Notes: generated by a model from the sequence alone, not told the origin. A stretch of 64,000 bases of DNA from XYD12-FULL-36-8 sp964613805 (GCA_964613805.1 CAZTJF010000014.1:45604-109603); one strand, 5' to 3'. Positions 17,328 to 27,529 are shown, numbered from the stretch's first letter. Numbers and translations: made by a program.

Positions 17328-18305
17328 ATGCAAAAGTTTCCATTGTTTAAGTTGACCTCATTAATATTTTTATTCTCATTAGCAGCGGTTAATAATTTTG
17401 CTCAATGCTTAATTCATGTGCCTTCAAATATTCCAGAGCAGTTACGAACGGTTCCTATCCCAAGTGATTCCAGTTACAAGCTATCTATTTTAGAATTAGA
17501 TAAACAAATTAATTTTAATCCATTTGAAAATGATATTAATTACCCTGTACTTGCAGGTATGGGGGCAGCTTTTTTAGGAACTGGCACAGCTATTCATCTG
17601 TATCAGCAAAAAGCTTGGTGGAGTGAGCAGCGAACAGCATTTCATTTCCAGGATGATTGGAATTATGCTTTGTGGATTGATAAAATTGGTCATGCGTATG
17701 GTGCAATGTTAATTCAGCATGGAATTTCTGCAGGATTAGAAGCTGCCAACCTTGATGCAGAAAAATCCGTTTGGTACGGTTCGCTTGCAGCATTCTCATT
17801 TCAAACTTTTTTGGAGATTGAAGATGGCTTTGGTCCACAATGGGGTTTTAGCCCTGGCGATTTTTATGGTGATGTTTTTGGATCAGCTTATCCACTTTTG
17901 CAATATTATGTACCGTTCTTCAAAAACATTATGTTCAAGGCAAGCTATTGGCCAACAGATTTAAATAAAACAAATCCAAACAGCGGGCAGAAGCACATTA
18001 TCGCGGATGATTATCATGGGCAAAAATTTTGGCTTTCTGTAAGAATGAAGAATCTATTACCAGAAAATACTGCCAAATTATGGCCAGAGTTTTTAATGCT
18101 CGCAGTCGGAATGGGTGTAAAAAACCTCGATGGTAATGGCGGCGGGCAACGAGATTTTTACATCGCTTTGGATTTTGATGCCGAAACTATCCCACTTTAT
18201 GGAAGTACCTGGCAATTTATTAAAAACACTCTGAACTTTATTCATTTTCCAATGCCGGGAATCAGAGTAACTTCGGGTGCCGTTTTTTTTGCATTTTGTT
18301 ATTGA
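17328..18305 (+). CDS. DUF2279-family envelope protein
   Basis: The 325-residue protein has an N-terminal signal peptide (about 1-25, ending NNFAQ) and then a region typical of DUF2279: IDKIGHAYGAMLIQHGISAG and FSFQTFLEIEDGFGPQWGFSPGDFYGD (the FSPGDFYGDVFGS core at about 184-196). The His/Glu/Asp positions in these blocks recall membrane-associated enzymes, but the function of the family is not established. No ribosome-binding site precedes the ATG. It overlaps the following glycosyltransferase gene by 10 nt. Confidence 0.75.
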   Translation: MQKFPLFKLTSLIFLFSLAAVNNFAQCLIHVPSNIPEQLRTVPIPSDSSYKLSILELDKQINFNPFENDINYPVLAGMGAAFLGTGTAIHLYQQKAWWSEQRTAFHFQDDWNYALWIDKIGHAYGAMLIQHGISAGLEAANLDAEKSVWYGSLAAFSFQTFLEIEDGFGPQWGFSPGDFYGDVFGSAYPLLQYYVPFFKNIMFKASYWPTDLNKTNPNSGQKHIIADDYHGQKFWLSVRMKNLLPENTAKLWPEFLMLAVGMGVKNLDGNGGGQRDFYIALDFDAETIPLYGSTWQFIKNTLNFIHFPMPGIRVTSGAVFFAFCY

Positions 18306-19042
18306 GAAATATATTGAAGTACAGCATAATAATTCCTACACTTAATGAAGAAGTTCTTTTGCCAAAACTTCTTAAACAGTTAACTGATAAAGAATTAAGA
18401 AATCGTTATCAATTTGAAATTATAATTTCTGATGGAGGAAGCACCGATAAAACGTTAGAAATTGCACGTCATTCTGCAGATAAAGTAGTCATTAAGCAAA
18501 GCAGTGGAACGCAAAATATTGCGATGGGAAGAAATATCGGTACAAAATCTGCATCAGGTGAAATTCTAATTTTTTTAAATGGGGATGTTGTTCTGAATGA
18601 TGCTTTTTATTTTTTTGATTATTTACAGCATCAATTCAATGAGTCTAATTATTTGGCTTTTACCTGTTTTGTGTGGATTTATCCTGATGAAGAAAAGTTT
18701 GCTGATAAAACGTTTCACTCTATTTATAATATCTATTTTTGGCTATTGAACTTCATCGGAGTCGGGATGGGAAGAGGCGAGTGCCAAGTAATTAGAAAAG
18801 ATATTTTTGCAACCGTTGGTGGTTACAATGAGGAATGTGCAGCAGGAGAAGATTTTGAACTGTTCAAACGCATTAGAAAAATGGGAGAAATATTATTTTC
18901 AAAAAAAGTTTTTGTTTATGAATCGGCGAGAAGATTTAGAAGGTATGGTTACTTTAGAGTTACTTTATCATGGATATTGAACAGCTTCTCAGTAATATTA
19001 AAAAATAGATCAATGCATTCTGAATGGGAGCAAGTGAGATAA
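18296..19042 (+). CDS. Family 2 glycosyltransferase
   Basis: This predicted GT-A glycosyltransferase opens YSIIIPTLNEEVLLPKLLKQ and has the nucleotide-binding ISDGGSTDKTLEIA segment. Further along are FLNGDVVLND, where NGD stands in the DxD position, and the acceptor-side block CAAGEDFELFKRIRK. It has 248 residues and no obvious transmembrane anchor apart from a hydrophobic patch near 142-152. Starts at TTG 18296 or TTG 18302 are both possible. It sits between a DUF2279 gene and a Wzi-like barrel gene with abutting or overlapping ends, which suggests surface polysaccharide or glycolipid synthesis. Confidence 0.85.
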   Translation: MLLRNILKYSIIIPTLNEEVLLPKLLKQLTDKELRNRYQFEIIISDGGSTDKTLEIARHSADKVVIKQSSGTQNIAMGRNIGTKSASGEILIFLNGDVVLNDAFYFFDYLQHQFNESNYLAFTCFVWIYPDEEKFADKTFHSIYNIYFWLLNFIGVGMGRGECQVIRKDIFATVGGYNEECAAGEDFELFKRIRKMGEILFSKKVFVYESARRFRRYGYFRVTLSWILNSFSVILKNRSMHSEWEQVR

Positions 19043-20692
19043 ATGAAAAAAATACTTGCAGCTGTGTTCATCACCTTCAAGGTATTTTCACAAACTGAGT
19101 ATGTTAATGTTGATAACCGTATTTACGATTTTCTGGAAAGAATTAATGATCTTAAATTAATCGATAATTATAATTCATTTGAAATTCCCAAAACCAGAAA
19201 TGAAATTTCAGTTCATTTAAAGCAATTGATGAAAATATCCGAACAACTTGATGAAATTGATTTACTTATGCTTGAGGATTTTAAAGTAGAATTTGAATAC
19301 GAACTATTTGGAACGCTAGAGAGTTCTAAAGCATTAATTGGAGATGGAAATTATAATTTATTTTCGAACAGTGAAAAATATTTATATTACTTTTCAAATA
19401 AGACAAAAATGAGTTTATTCATAAATCTTATTGCAGATGGTGAAGTAATTCTAAACAAAAGTAGTGTTTCAGATAAAATAAATTCAGCATCGCTGCTTAA
19501 TATTGGGGGTGAGTTACGTGGAACACTAATTGATAAAGTTGGTTTTTATACACGGGGAACAAATGGAACAGCTAATGGAAATCGAGCTGCTGCACTATTA
19601 AAAAAGGACTTGCAGTATAATTATAAGTTTACCGAGAAACCGGATGAGAATTTTTTTGATGAAACTCAAGCATATTTAACTGCTGACTTTAATAGTGTTA
19701 AATTAAAATTAGGCAGGGATCGCTTAATGATTGGATATGGAAAAAATAAACCTATCTTAGAAAATAATTCACCATTGTTTGATTATTTCCAATTCAAAAT
19801 AGATTATGACTTTTTTAGTTTTTCATATCTCCATGGGAAATTATTGGGAGAGCGAACAATAATATTTGACAGCACAAGAGGCAGTTATAATAACATTTCT
19901 GAAAAGTATTTTGCTTACCACAGAATGGGATTTAACATTTCTCCTCATTTTAATTTTGGTTTAGGCGAAATTGTCGTCTATGGAGAAAGACCATTGGACT
20001 TGAGTTATCTGGTTCCCTTCAGCTTCTTTAAATCCGTTGAACATTCTAATCGTGATCGTGATAACACAATGCTCTTTTTTGATTTCTGTAATTATACAAT
20101 ACCCCAAACAAAAATATTTTTTACTTTTTTAATTGATGATATTTCATTTAACAAGATTGGAAAAGGTTGGTGGGGAAATCAAGCACTTTTCAATATTGGT
20201 GCACAGACTTCTCCTTTTTATAAAATTATTCCCTTGGATTTCATTTTTGAGTATATGCGGCTTGAACCATATACTTACTCACATCGGCTAAGCAGAAACA
20301 ACTTCACCCATTTGGGATATAATTTAGGTACATTTTTACAACCAAACAGTGAATTGTTTTTTTTAGAAATAAATTATAGGTTTACAAATAGATTAACCCT
20401 TTCAGCGGATTTTAGTTACAGCACCCATGGTGCAAATGTTATTAACAGTGATGGCACGATAAAGAATGTTGGAGGAGATATTAACTTAGGTCATAGGTCC
20501 ATGGATAGTGAAACAACAAAGTTTTTAGATGGTAAACTGGAAATTTCAAGAAACATTTTAACTAAAATATTGTACGAACCATTTAATCAAACAACATTTT
20601 ACCTAATTGCCTCATATATTTCAAATTCCTCAGATAAAACTCAATTATCGGGCGACATACAGTTATTTTTAGGAACAAGTTTAAAATTTTAA
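19043..20692 (+). CDS. Putative outer-membrane beta-barrel, Wzi-like capsule assembly protein
   Basis: The 549-residue protein has a short signal peptide (MKKILAAVFITFKVFSQ), a helical N-terminal region of about 70 residues (DFLERINDLKLIDNY), and then a long stretch of alternating aromatic and polar strands ending FLGTSLKF, as expected for an outer-membrane barrel. A segment GQKL-like seen in Wzi proteins is represented here by LKLGRDRLMIGYGKN (about 222-236). It directly follows the glycosyltransferase stop. The Wzi assignment is by overall pattern and is moderate; another porin-like barrel is possible. Confidence 0.65.
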   Translation: MKKILAAVFITFKVFSQTEYVNVDNRIYDFLERINDLKLIDNYNSFEIPKTRNEISVHLKQLMKISEQLDEIDLLMLEDFKVEFEYELFGTLESSKALIGDGNYNLFSNSEKYLYYFSNKTKMSLFINLIADGEVILNKSSVSDKINSASLLNIGGELRGTLIDKVGFYTRGTNGTANGNRAAALLKKDLQYNYKFTEKPDENFFDETQAYLTADFNSVKLKLGRDRLMIGYGKNKPILENNSPLFDYFQFKIDYDFFSFSYLHGKLLGERTIIFDSTRGSYNNISEKYFAYHRMGFNISPHFNFGLGEIVVYGERPLDLSYLVPFSFFKSVEHSNRDRDNTMLFFDFCNYTIPQTKIFFTFLIDDISFNKIGKGWWGNQALFNIGAQTSPFYKIIPLDFIFEYMRLEPYTYSHRLSRNNFTHLGYNLGTFLQPNSELFFLEINYRFTNRLTLSADFSYSTHGANVINSDGTIKNVGGDINLGHRSMDSETTKFLDGKLEISRNILTKILYEPFNQTTFYLIASYISNSSDKTQLSGDIQLFLGTSLKF

Positions 20693-20707
20693 TTTTTTGG
20701 AGTGCGA

Positions 20708-22321
20708 ATGAAACTTAATGAAATAAAATTTCCAATAATGATAGTTATACTTGGATTCGGAATTGCGATAGGCGTTCTAATTGATAAAGTCTTTTCTGGT
20801 GATAATCTTCGAGACAGTATAACTAAGTTTAACGATGTAATGACTTACACCGAGAAATATTATGTTGAGGAAGTGGACACACAAAAGCTTGTTGAAGCTG
20901 CCATAAATGGAATGCTAAGTAAATTAGATCCTCATTCAGTTTATATTCCGGCACAGCAGATGGAAAGCGTTGAAGAATCATTTCGCGGTGACTTTGAAGG
21001 TATAGGCATCGAGTTCCAAGTTGTGAACGATACATTAACAGTTGTGTCACCAATTGCAGGTGGACCAAGTGAGCATTTGGGAATAATGGCAGGCGATAGA
21101 ATCATTAAGATAGATGGTAAACAAGTTATTAAAATCACAAATGAAGAAGTTCGGAAGAAGCTTCGAGGTAAAGCAGGTACAAAGGTAACAGTCACTATTT
21201 TGAGAGTTGGTATCAAGGGTGAGCTTAATTATGAAATCACCAGAGATAAAATTCCAATTTACTCTGTTGATACAAGATTAATGCTTGATAGTAAAACTGG
21301 ATATGTAAGTGTATCCCGGTTTGCTGATAAAACTTATGATGAGTTAGTTGATGCATTAACTGAATTGAATCAACAAGGTATGAAGCAGTGTATCCTCGAT
21401 CTCCGCGGTAACCCCGGAGGTTATCTTAATCAAGCATTTAAGATAGCAGATTTATTCATTCCCGGAAAAAATAAAATTGTTTATACCAAAGGTCGCCGCT
21501 CAGAATTTAATGAAGAATATTTTGCCTCAGAACCATCACCATTTGAAAAAATTCCTTTGATCATTTTGGTCAATAAGGGAAGTGCATCTGCTAGTGAAAT
21601 AGTTTCTGGAGCAGTTCAGGATTGGGATAGAGGATTAATCGTTGGCGAAACTACATTTGGTAAAGGATTAGTCCAGCGACAATTTACATTGTCAGATAAT
21701 TCATCAGTTCGTTTAACAATTTCAGAATACTTTACTCCTTCGGGCAGATTGATTCAAAGAAATTATAAAGATAAACAAGATAAGTCAGAATACTACAGCG
21801 ATGCCGGTTTAGAAAACGAAACCGAAGGTGAAAATCTTTATCACTCAGTAGAAAAAGATTCAGTACGACCTGTATTCAAAACTAATAAAGGCAGATTAGT
21901 TTATGGTGGTGGAGGAATTACCCCGGATTATATAGTTAAATCAGAAAACTTAACGGAATACACAACGAAGCTTTTAAAGAATAATGTTTTTTATTTGTAT
22001 GCATTATCTTTTGTTGATGCCAAAGGAGCAGATATTAGCTCTAAGTATGGAAAAGATTTGAATAAATTCAAGGATGAATTTTCATTATCTCAAAATGAGG
22101 TTGAGAAATTTATTGCATTTGCTTCACAGAAGGATGTGAAATTAGTAGAGAATGATTTTCAAAATGATAAAGATTTTATCTTAGCAAGATTAAAAGCGCA
22201 GATTGCTCGCAATTATTGGAAAAATGAAGGCTGGTATTCAGTATTAATTCCTGTGGACAATCAGGTCGAAAAAGCATTAACATTATTTGAAGAAGCAAAG
22301 AACTTAGCAAATCTAAAATGA
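20708..22321 (+). CDS. ctpA: Carboxyl-terminal processing peptidase (S41 family)
   Basis: This periplasmic serine protease degrades or trims proteins from the C-terminus. I start it at ATG 20708, since TGGAG at 20698-20702 then lies 5 nt upstream; GTG 20702 overlaps that site. Order: N-terminal signal anchor (about 7-28), a PDZ domain (about 90-160, VSPIAGGPSEHLGIMAGDRI), then the S41 catalytic core with CILDLRGNPGGYL, the serine box NKGSASASEIVSGAVQD (about 288-304) and the general-base Lys in TTFGKGLVQ. The C-terminal ~130 residues are less conserved. A 4-nt ATGA overlap couples it to the DUF3108 gene. Confidence 0.92.
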   Translation: MKLNEIKFPIMIVILGFGIAIGVLIDKVFSGDNLRDSITKFNDVMTYTEKYYVEEVDTQKLVEAAINGMLSKLDPHSVYIPAQQMESVEESFRGDFEGIGIEFQVVNDTLTVVSPIAGGPSEHLGIMAGDRIIKIDGKQVIKITNEEVRKKLRGKAGTKVTVTILRVGIKGELNYEITRDKIPIYSVDTRLMLDSKTGYVSVSRFADKTYDELVDALTELNQQGMKQCILDLRGNPGGYLNQAFKIADLFIPGKNKIVYTKGRRSEFNEEYFASEPSPFEKIPLIILVNKGSASASEIVSGAVQDWDRGLIVGETTFGKGLVQRQFTLSDNSSVRLTISEYFTPSGRLIQRNYKDKQDKSEYYSDAGLENETEGENLYHSVEKDSVRPVFKTNKGRLVYGGGGITPDYIVKSENLTEYTTKLLKNNVFYLYALSFVDAKGADISSKYGKDLNKFKDEFSLSQNEVEKFIAFASQKDVKLVENDFQNDKDFILARLKAQIARNYWKNEGWYSVLIPVDNQVEKALTLFEEAKNLANLK

Positions 22322-23142
22322 AATTGAGAATAATTCTGTTTGTTATTTTAACTTATGCTTTTAACAGCATTGATAATTCAATAACAGCAAAGAATTACTC
22401 TTATAGCTTTTGGTTTAGCTCTGAAAAAAAAATACTTCCCGGTGAAGAGCTAAATTACGTTGTTAGCTATTCATTCATCAGTCTTGGAGAAGTTAAAATT
22501 CGAGTTAAGGACAAGAAAATAATTAACGGCAAATCATATTACAATGCAACAGCTTACATAGATTCATATGATGGTATTCCTTTCGTGAACCTGCATCAAA
22601 TTTATGAAAGTAAGGTTAATCAAGATTATTATTCTGATTTTTTTCGTGGGATTGTGAAAGGCGATGAATATACTACTTATACCGAGTATTATTTTGATTA
22701 TAAAGATTTAAAGATTCGAATTAAAAAAGGAAAATTCAGTCCAAAAGAGATTTGGGCGGATTCAACAACTTCATTGGATAAACAATATCATGATGGACTT
22801 TCTATTTTTTTCTTTGCACGAATGCTGTCCGGCAAGAAAAATTCAATGATGCTTCCTTGTTTTGTAAATGAACAAAAAGTGAAAACTAAAATTAATTTTT
22901 ATGAAGAGACAATTCCTGTTTCGATTGACGCGATTGATTACGATGTTGAATGCGTAAGGTTAGATGGTGACATGGATTTTATAAGTATATTCGGATTAAC
23001 AGGTTATTTTGAAGGATGGTTCTCAAATGATGAGGCAAGCATTCCTATTGTTGCTCACATGAAAGTGATAATTGGTAACATTAAACTTGAATTAAAAAGT
23101 TGGAAGAGAGAAGGATGGAAACCTCCGGAATACAAAAATTAA
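22318..23142 (+). CDS. DUF3108-family protein
   Basis: The 274-residue protein begins with a hydrophobic signal-like segment and continues with the DUF3108 pattern: LPGEELNYVVSYSFISLGEVK (about 40-60) and a long series of beta strands, ending LELKSWKREGW. Members are probably periplasmic lipid- or polymer-associated beta-rich proteins, but no activity is known to me. It overlaps ctpA by 4 nt, and the next gene starts inside its last codons. Confidence 0.75.
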   Translation: MKLRIILFVILTYAFNSIDNSITAKNYSYSFWFSSEKKILPGEELNYVVSYSFISLGEVKIRVKDKKIINGKSYYNATAYIDSYDGIPFVNLHQIYESKVNQDYYSDFFRGIVKGDEYTTYTEYYFDYKDLKIRIKKGKFSPKEIWADSTTSLDKQYHDGLSIFFFARMLSGKKNSMMLPCFVNEQKVKTKINFYEETIPVSIDAIDYDVECVRLDGDMDFISIFGLTGYFEGWFSNDEASIPIVAHMKVIIGNIKLELKSWKREGWKPPEYKN

Positions 23143-23678
23143 TTTCTGAGGAAAAGTTATTCCCTTACCTCAATTATTTTCCCACACTCGGCAATAATGT
23201 TTTTTTAGCATCCGGAGCAAAGATTATAGGAAATGTTGAAATAGGAGATGACTCAAGTGTGTGGTATAACTCCGTTATTAGAGGTGATGTACATTACGTT
23301 AAAATTGGTTCACAAACTAATATCCAAGATTGCTCCATGCTTCATGTTACAAATGGAAAATATCCATTAAACATTGGAAGTAAGGTGACAATTGGGCATA
23401 GTGTAAAACTGCATGGCTGTACGCTTGAAGATTTATGTTTCATTGGAATTGGTGCTATTATACTTGATGGAGCAGTTATTCAGAAGAAAGCAATGGTTGC
23501 TGCTGGTGCTGTAGTAAAACCAAATTTTATTGTGCCGTCAGGTAAATTGGCGGCAGGTGTTCCTGCAAAAATTATTAGAAATCTGACTGATGAAGAGGTA
23601 GCTGATTTCGAATATTCTGCAATACGATATGTAAAATATGCTGAATTAACAGTTGAATCTTTAAAAACTAAACGGTAA
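23115..23678 (+). CDS. Gamma-class carbonic anhydrase family protein (hexapeptide)
   Basis: This is a left-handed beta-helix trimer protein. The three zinc-ligand histidines of gamma carbonic anhydrases are in place: SMLHVTN, TIGHSVKLHGC (two). The RGDVHYVKIGSQTNIQDCS block (about 55-73) is also typical. ATG 23115 is preferred because a purine-rich GGAAGAGAGAAGG precedes it; TTG 23100 in the same frame is an alternative. The start lies inside the DUF3108 gene, overlapping it by 28 nt. Carbonic anhydrase activity is not assured, as many family members have none detected. Confidence 0.88.
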   Translation: METSGIQKLISEEKLFPYLNYFPTLGNNVFLASGAKIIGNVEIGDDSSVWYNSVIRGDVHYVKIGSQTNIQDCSMLHVTNGKYPLNIGSKVTIGHSVKLHGCTLEDLCFIGIGAIILDGAVIQKKAMVAAGAVVKPNFIVPSGKLAAGVPAKIIRNLTDEEVADFEYSAIRYVKYAELTVESLKTKR

Positions 23679-23771
23679 TTGGATTTTACATTGCCGTTGG
23701 AGTTATTTAGAAAGTTCGGTTTTTCGCTGATATATTATAAATTATTCAATTAACTTCACGGTATTGAATTT

Positions 23772-24194
23772 GTGGTTAAGAATCTGAAAGTTTATACAAA
23801 TAATTCGATTAGTAAGAATAAAATTCACCGGTTATTATACTTTCTAAAAAAAGAATTCGAATTTAGTATCATCAGTTTGGAGATTTCTTTCGTAAATTCA
23901 TCTCAAATTATGCAGTTAAATAAAAAACATTTAAATCATAATTACTCAACAGATGTTTTGACTTTTAATTACTCCAAAAGTAAGTTAATGTTAGAAGGTG
24001 AAATTCTAATTTCAACTGAAGATGCTTTGAAGAACGCTGAAAGATTTAAATCACTTTATAAAGCAGAAATATATAGATTGATTATTCATGGGGTACTTCA
24101 TTTAATTGGCTACAACGATGAAAAAATTAATGAAAGAAAATCAATGAAGTCAAAAGAAAATTCATTGCTTAAACGATTTGTGTTTCACGTTTAA
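23772..24194 (+). CDS. ybeY: Endoribonuclease YbeY (rRNA maturation)
   Basis: YbeY is a metal-dependent RNase for 16S rRNA 3' processing and ribosome quality control. The 140 residues include the strand STDVLTFNY, GEILIS, and the metal site HGVLHLIGYNDE. The third ligand is Asp instead of the His of E. coli (HGxxHLxGYDH); I recall the GYxD form as the usual Bacteroidota variant, so I do not read it as a defect. Start is GTG 23772 with weak upstream signals. The last codons contain a TGTTTCACGT sequence resembling half a parS site. Confidence 0.9.
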   Translation: MVKNLKVYTNNSISKNKIHRLLYFLKKEFEFSIISLEISFVNSSQIMQLNKKHLNHNYSTDVLTFNYSKSKLMLEGEILISTEDALKNAERFKSLYKAEIYRLIIHGVLHLIGYNDEKINERKSMKSKENSLLKRFVFHV

Positions 24195-24327
24195 ATAAAG
24201 CAAAGTGACTTTTATTATATTCATTTTTTGGTTACAAATAAGATTTTTATAATTTCGCAGCACTCTTTTTTAAGTTGTGTTCTATTTGAAATGTTTCAGA
24301 AATAATTAGAGATGGAAATTTAAGGTA

Positions 24328-26658
24328 ATGAGTAAAAATTTAGTTCTCGTCGAATCTCCTGCAAAAGCAAAGACAATCAATAAATACTTAGGTAAGAATT
24401 TCATTGTTGAAGCAACGATTGGTCATATAAAAAATCTCCCTAAAACTCGACTTGGAGTAAAAATTGAAGAAGGTTTTCAACCCGAATATGTAACAATTCG
24501 GGGGAAAGGAGATACAATTAAAAAAATTAAAGGGCTTGCAGCAAAATCCCAAGCTGTTTATATAGCAACTGACCCTGACCGCGAGGGTGAAGCTATAGCT
24601 CAAGATGTTGCCGATATTTTAAATGGAAAAGCTGAAACAAAACTTTACAGAGTTTTATTTAATGAAATCACTGAATCCGGTGTTGAGAAAGCCATGAAAC
24701 ACCCCAGAGCTATAGATTTTCATTTGGTTCAATCTCAACGCGCAAGACGTGTGATGGACAGAATCATTGGCTACAAAATAAGTCCTTTCTTATGGAAAAC
24801 AATAATTGAAAATTCTGGAAGCAGTGCTCTTTCTGCTGGAAGGGTTCAATCGGTTGCATTGAAATTGATTTGTGACCGCGAATATGAAATTGATAAATTT
24901 AAAGCGATTGAGTATTGGTCCATCTGGGCAATCTTTAAAACAGATACTAATGAAATATTTAAAGCAAAACTTTTTAGCATCGCTGGTAAGGACATAAAAG
25001 TTCCGCTTCAATTTGAAATGAGCAAAGCAGAATGGAAAGAATTTAATGCTAAAAATATTACTCTTAGTAATGAACAAACTGCTCAAAAATATTATGATGA
25101 AATTTCTGAGATCAATAAGTTTTCCATCTCGAATATAATTAAAAGACATACCCGAAGAACTGCACCAGCACCATTCATTACAAGTACTCTGCAAGCTGAA
25201 GCTTCAAGAAGATTACGAATGAGACCAAAACAAGCAATGATGCTTGCTCAAAAACTATACGAGGGTGTTGAATTAGGTAAAGATGGACTCGTTGGTTTGA
25301 TAACCTACATGAGAACAGATTCGACCCGAATAAGTGATGAGATCATGCCAAAGGTTCGTCAATTTATAAAAGATCATTTTGGCAATGATTATTTGCCTGC
25401 TGAACCAATTGTCTATGATAAGAAAGGTAAATCAAATGTTCAGGATGCTCACGAAGCAATCAGACCGACTTCATTAGAATTTACTCCTGAATATGTCAAA
25501 CAATTTTTAGATGATAAATCGTTTAAGCTGTATGAAATAATTTGGAAAAGATTTCTCGCATCACAAATGAATGCTGCTTTATTCGAAACGACAGTGATAG
25601 AAATTTATGCAAAAGAATTTGTATTTAAAGCATTTGGTTCAACACTTTTATTTAACGGATTTCAGCAAGTTTATGACGATATTCCTGAACCTAAAATAAA
25701 TGCAGAAGACAAAGATGAGTATCGGAATGAAAAGATTCCTTTAGGATTAGAAAAAGATCAACTACTCGGTCTTAACGAACTTCAGAAGACGCAGCATTTT
25801 ACAAAACCCCCGGCAAGATATACTGAAAGCTCGTTAATCAAGGCGTTAGAAAATAGGGGAATTGGTCGTCCAAGCACATATTCATTAATCGTAAGCACAA
25901 TTCAAGATAGGAGGTACGTTCATTTAACAGATAAGAAATTAGCTCCTACTAAACTTGGACAGAAGGTAAATGAAATTCTTGTGAAGAATTTTCCCGATAT
26001 TATAAATGAAGACTTTACTGCCAATATGGAAAGTGAACTCGATCAGATTGCACAAGGTGAAAATGAATATGCTGCAGTATTGAGTGATTTTTATAATCCT
26101 TTTGTTAAAGCATTAAAGTTAGTAGAAAATAAAATTGAGAAGATCATCTGTGAAAAATGCGGTGGTGAATTAGTAATTAAAATTGGACGCTTTGGAAAAT
26201 ATTTAGCTTGTAATAATTATCCAAAATGTGAGAACATAAAATCTTTTCGTGAGGTTTATTCTCAGCAAAAGGAAATTGAATATACTGGGGAGAAATGCGA
26301 GAAATGCGGTAGTAAAACTGTTTATCGCGAAGGAAAATTCGGAAGGTTTATTGGCTGTGAAAAATATCCTGAATGTGACTATATAAAGAACATCACTCTT
26401 GGCATCGCTTGTCCCAAATGTAAGCAGGGAGAAATTTTAGAAAGAAAATCTAAACGTAATAAAACTTTCTATGGATGTTCAAGATATCCTGACTGTGATT
26501 ATGTTAGCTGGCATAAACCGATCGTGCAAGCTTGTCCCCATGGGGATTCTGATTTAATGGAACAGAGGTACACCAAAAAGAAGGGTAATTACCTTAAATG
26601 TCCAACATGCAGTACAGAGCTAATCTTAGAAGAAGTTAAAGAGGATTATGAAAATTGA
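24328..26658 (+). CDS. topA: DNA topoisomerase I (type IA)
   Basis: This enzyme relaxes negative supercoils by a single-strand break. In its 776 residues the Toprim domain is at 1-130 (LVESPAKAKTINKYLG and the DPDREGEAIA metal site), followed by the cleavage domain with the catalytic Tyr in GLITYMRTDSTR (about residue 330). The C-terminus has four zinc ribbons of the CxxC type from about residue 609; the last has CPHG in place of the first CxxC and may bind metal differently. It overlaps xer by 11 nt, starting the topA-xer-hpf-hprK chain. Confidence 0.97.
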   Translation: MSKNLVLVESPAKAKTINKYLGKNFIVEATIGHIKNLPKTRLGVKIEEGFQPEYVTIRGKGDTIKKIKGLAAKSQAVYIATDPDREGEAIAQDVADILNGKAETKLYRVLFNEITESGVEKAMKHPRAIDFHLVQSQRARRVMDRIIGYKISPFLWKTIIENSGSSALSAGRVQSVALKLICDREYEIDKFKAIEYWSIWAIFKTDTNEIFKAKLFSIAGKDIKVPLQFEMSKAEWKEFNAKNITLSNEQTAQKYYDEISEINKFSISNIIKRHTRRTAPAPFITSTLQAEASRRLRMRPKQAMMLAQKLYEGVELGKDGLVGLITYMRTDSTRISDEIMPKVRQFIKDHFGNDYLPAEPIVYDKKGKSNVQDAHEAIRPTSLEFTPEYVKQFLDDKSFKLYEIIWKRFLASQMNAALFETTVIEIYAKEFVFKAFGSTLLFNGFQQVYDDIPEPKINAEDKDEYRNEKIPLGLEKDQLLGLNELQKTQHFTKPPARYTESSLIKALENRGIGRPSTYSLIVSTIQDRRYVHLTDKKLAPTKLGQKVNEILVKNFPDIINEDFTANMESELDQIAQGENEYAAVLSDFYNPFVKALKLVENKIEKIICEKCGGELVIKIGRFGKYLACNNYPKCENIKSFREVYSQQKEIEYTGEKCEKCGSKTVYREGKFGRFIGCEKYPECDYIKNITLGIACPKCKQGEILERKSKRNKTFYGCSRYPDCDYVSWHKPIVQACPHGDSDLMEQRYTKKKGNYLKCPTCSTELILEEVKEDYEN

Positions 26659-27529
26659 TCAAGTTATTGAACAATATTTAAGTGAGCTTAAAAGCATTAA
26701 AAGATATTCGATTAATACTGTTAAATCATATAAAGAAGATCTACTAAGTTTTCAGAGTTTCTGTGAAGCAAATCAAAAATTTGATTGCGAAAATATTACA
26801 AATAGGTTTATAAAAAATTTCCTTATGTATCTTAACGACTCCGGATTAGATAAACGTTCGATAGCAAGGAAGCTGGCATCTACACGAGGTGTATTTAAGT
26901 ATGCTTTCCAAAAAGGAATAATAAATTCAAATCCTGCTCTTCAAATAGCAAATCCAAAGCTTGATCGAAAATTACCTGAAGTGATCTCACTTAATTCAAT
27001 ATTAAATATTTATAATTTAGCTGATGAAGTTGAAGAGCATCCTATCTTAGTCAAAATTATTTTCGAACTACTGTACGGTTGTGCATTACGAGTTTCAGAG
27101 CTTTGTAGTATCAATTTTGTTGATGTAGATTTGAAGAACAAGGTCCTAAAAATTCAAGGGAAGGGAAATAAGCAAAGGATAGTTCCGATTGGTGATAAAT
27201 CTTTAGAAATCGTTAAGACATATATTTCTTGGAGGAAGAACTTTAATGGTACAAATGCGTTTCTGATTAATGTAAAAGGGGAAAGGATTTATCAAAGATT
27301 TGTTTATAGAATAGTCAATAAATATCTAAGCAAAGTAACCGATGTAAAACAAAAAAGCCCGCACGTACTTCGTCATACCGCGGCGACCCATATGCTTGAT
27401 AGAGGGGCAGATATAAGAGCTGTTAAAGAAATTTTAGGACATGAAAATTTATCAACTACGCAAATTTATACTCACGTAAGCATTGAAAGGTTAAAATCAA
27501 CCTATAAAAAATCTCATCCTAAATCATAA
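26648..27529 (+). CDS. xerC: XerC/XerD-type tyrosine recombinase
   Basis: This is the dimer-resolution recombinase family acting at dif. The 293 residues show the SAM-like N-terminal domain (1-100) and a full catalytic set: Arg148 (CALRVSE), Lys172 (QGKGNKQR), His239 and Arg242 (HVLRH), His265 (LGHENLS), Tyr274 (IYTHV). The size and the lack of any mobile-element context fit a chromosomal Xer protein. I cannot separate XerC from XerD with certainty; the topA neighbourhood is the reason for the symbol. Overlaps topA by 11 nt. Confidence 0.88.
   Translation: MKIDQVIEQYLSELKSIKRYSINTVKSYKEDLLSFQSFCEANQKFDCENITNRFIKNFLMYLNDSGLDKRSIARKLASTRGVFKYAFQKGIINSNPALQIANPKLDRKLPEVISLNSILNIYNLADEVEEHPILVKIIFELLYGCALRVSELCSINFVDVDLKNKVLKIQGKGNKQRIVPIGDKSLEIVKTYISWRKNFNGTNAFLINVKGERIYQRFVYRIVNKYLSKVTDVKQKSPHVLRHTAATHMLDRGADIRAVKEILGHENLSTTQIYTHVSIERLKSTYKKSHPKS

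Noticed and set aside
24097..24120. Asp in place of the third His in the YbeY metal motif
   Set aside because: I recall the GYxD variant as normal in Bacteroidota; it is not evidence for inactivity.
24181..24196. TGTTTCACGT, half of the parS consensus, at the end of ybeY
   Set aside because: Only 12 of 16 positions fit the full palindrome, it is inside coding sequence, and no second copy was found; chance is likely.
26648..27529. Tyrosine recombinase as a mobile-element integrase
   Set aside because: It overlaps topA, has the size and motifs of chromosomal XerC/D, and has no att-like repeats or cargo nearby.
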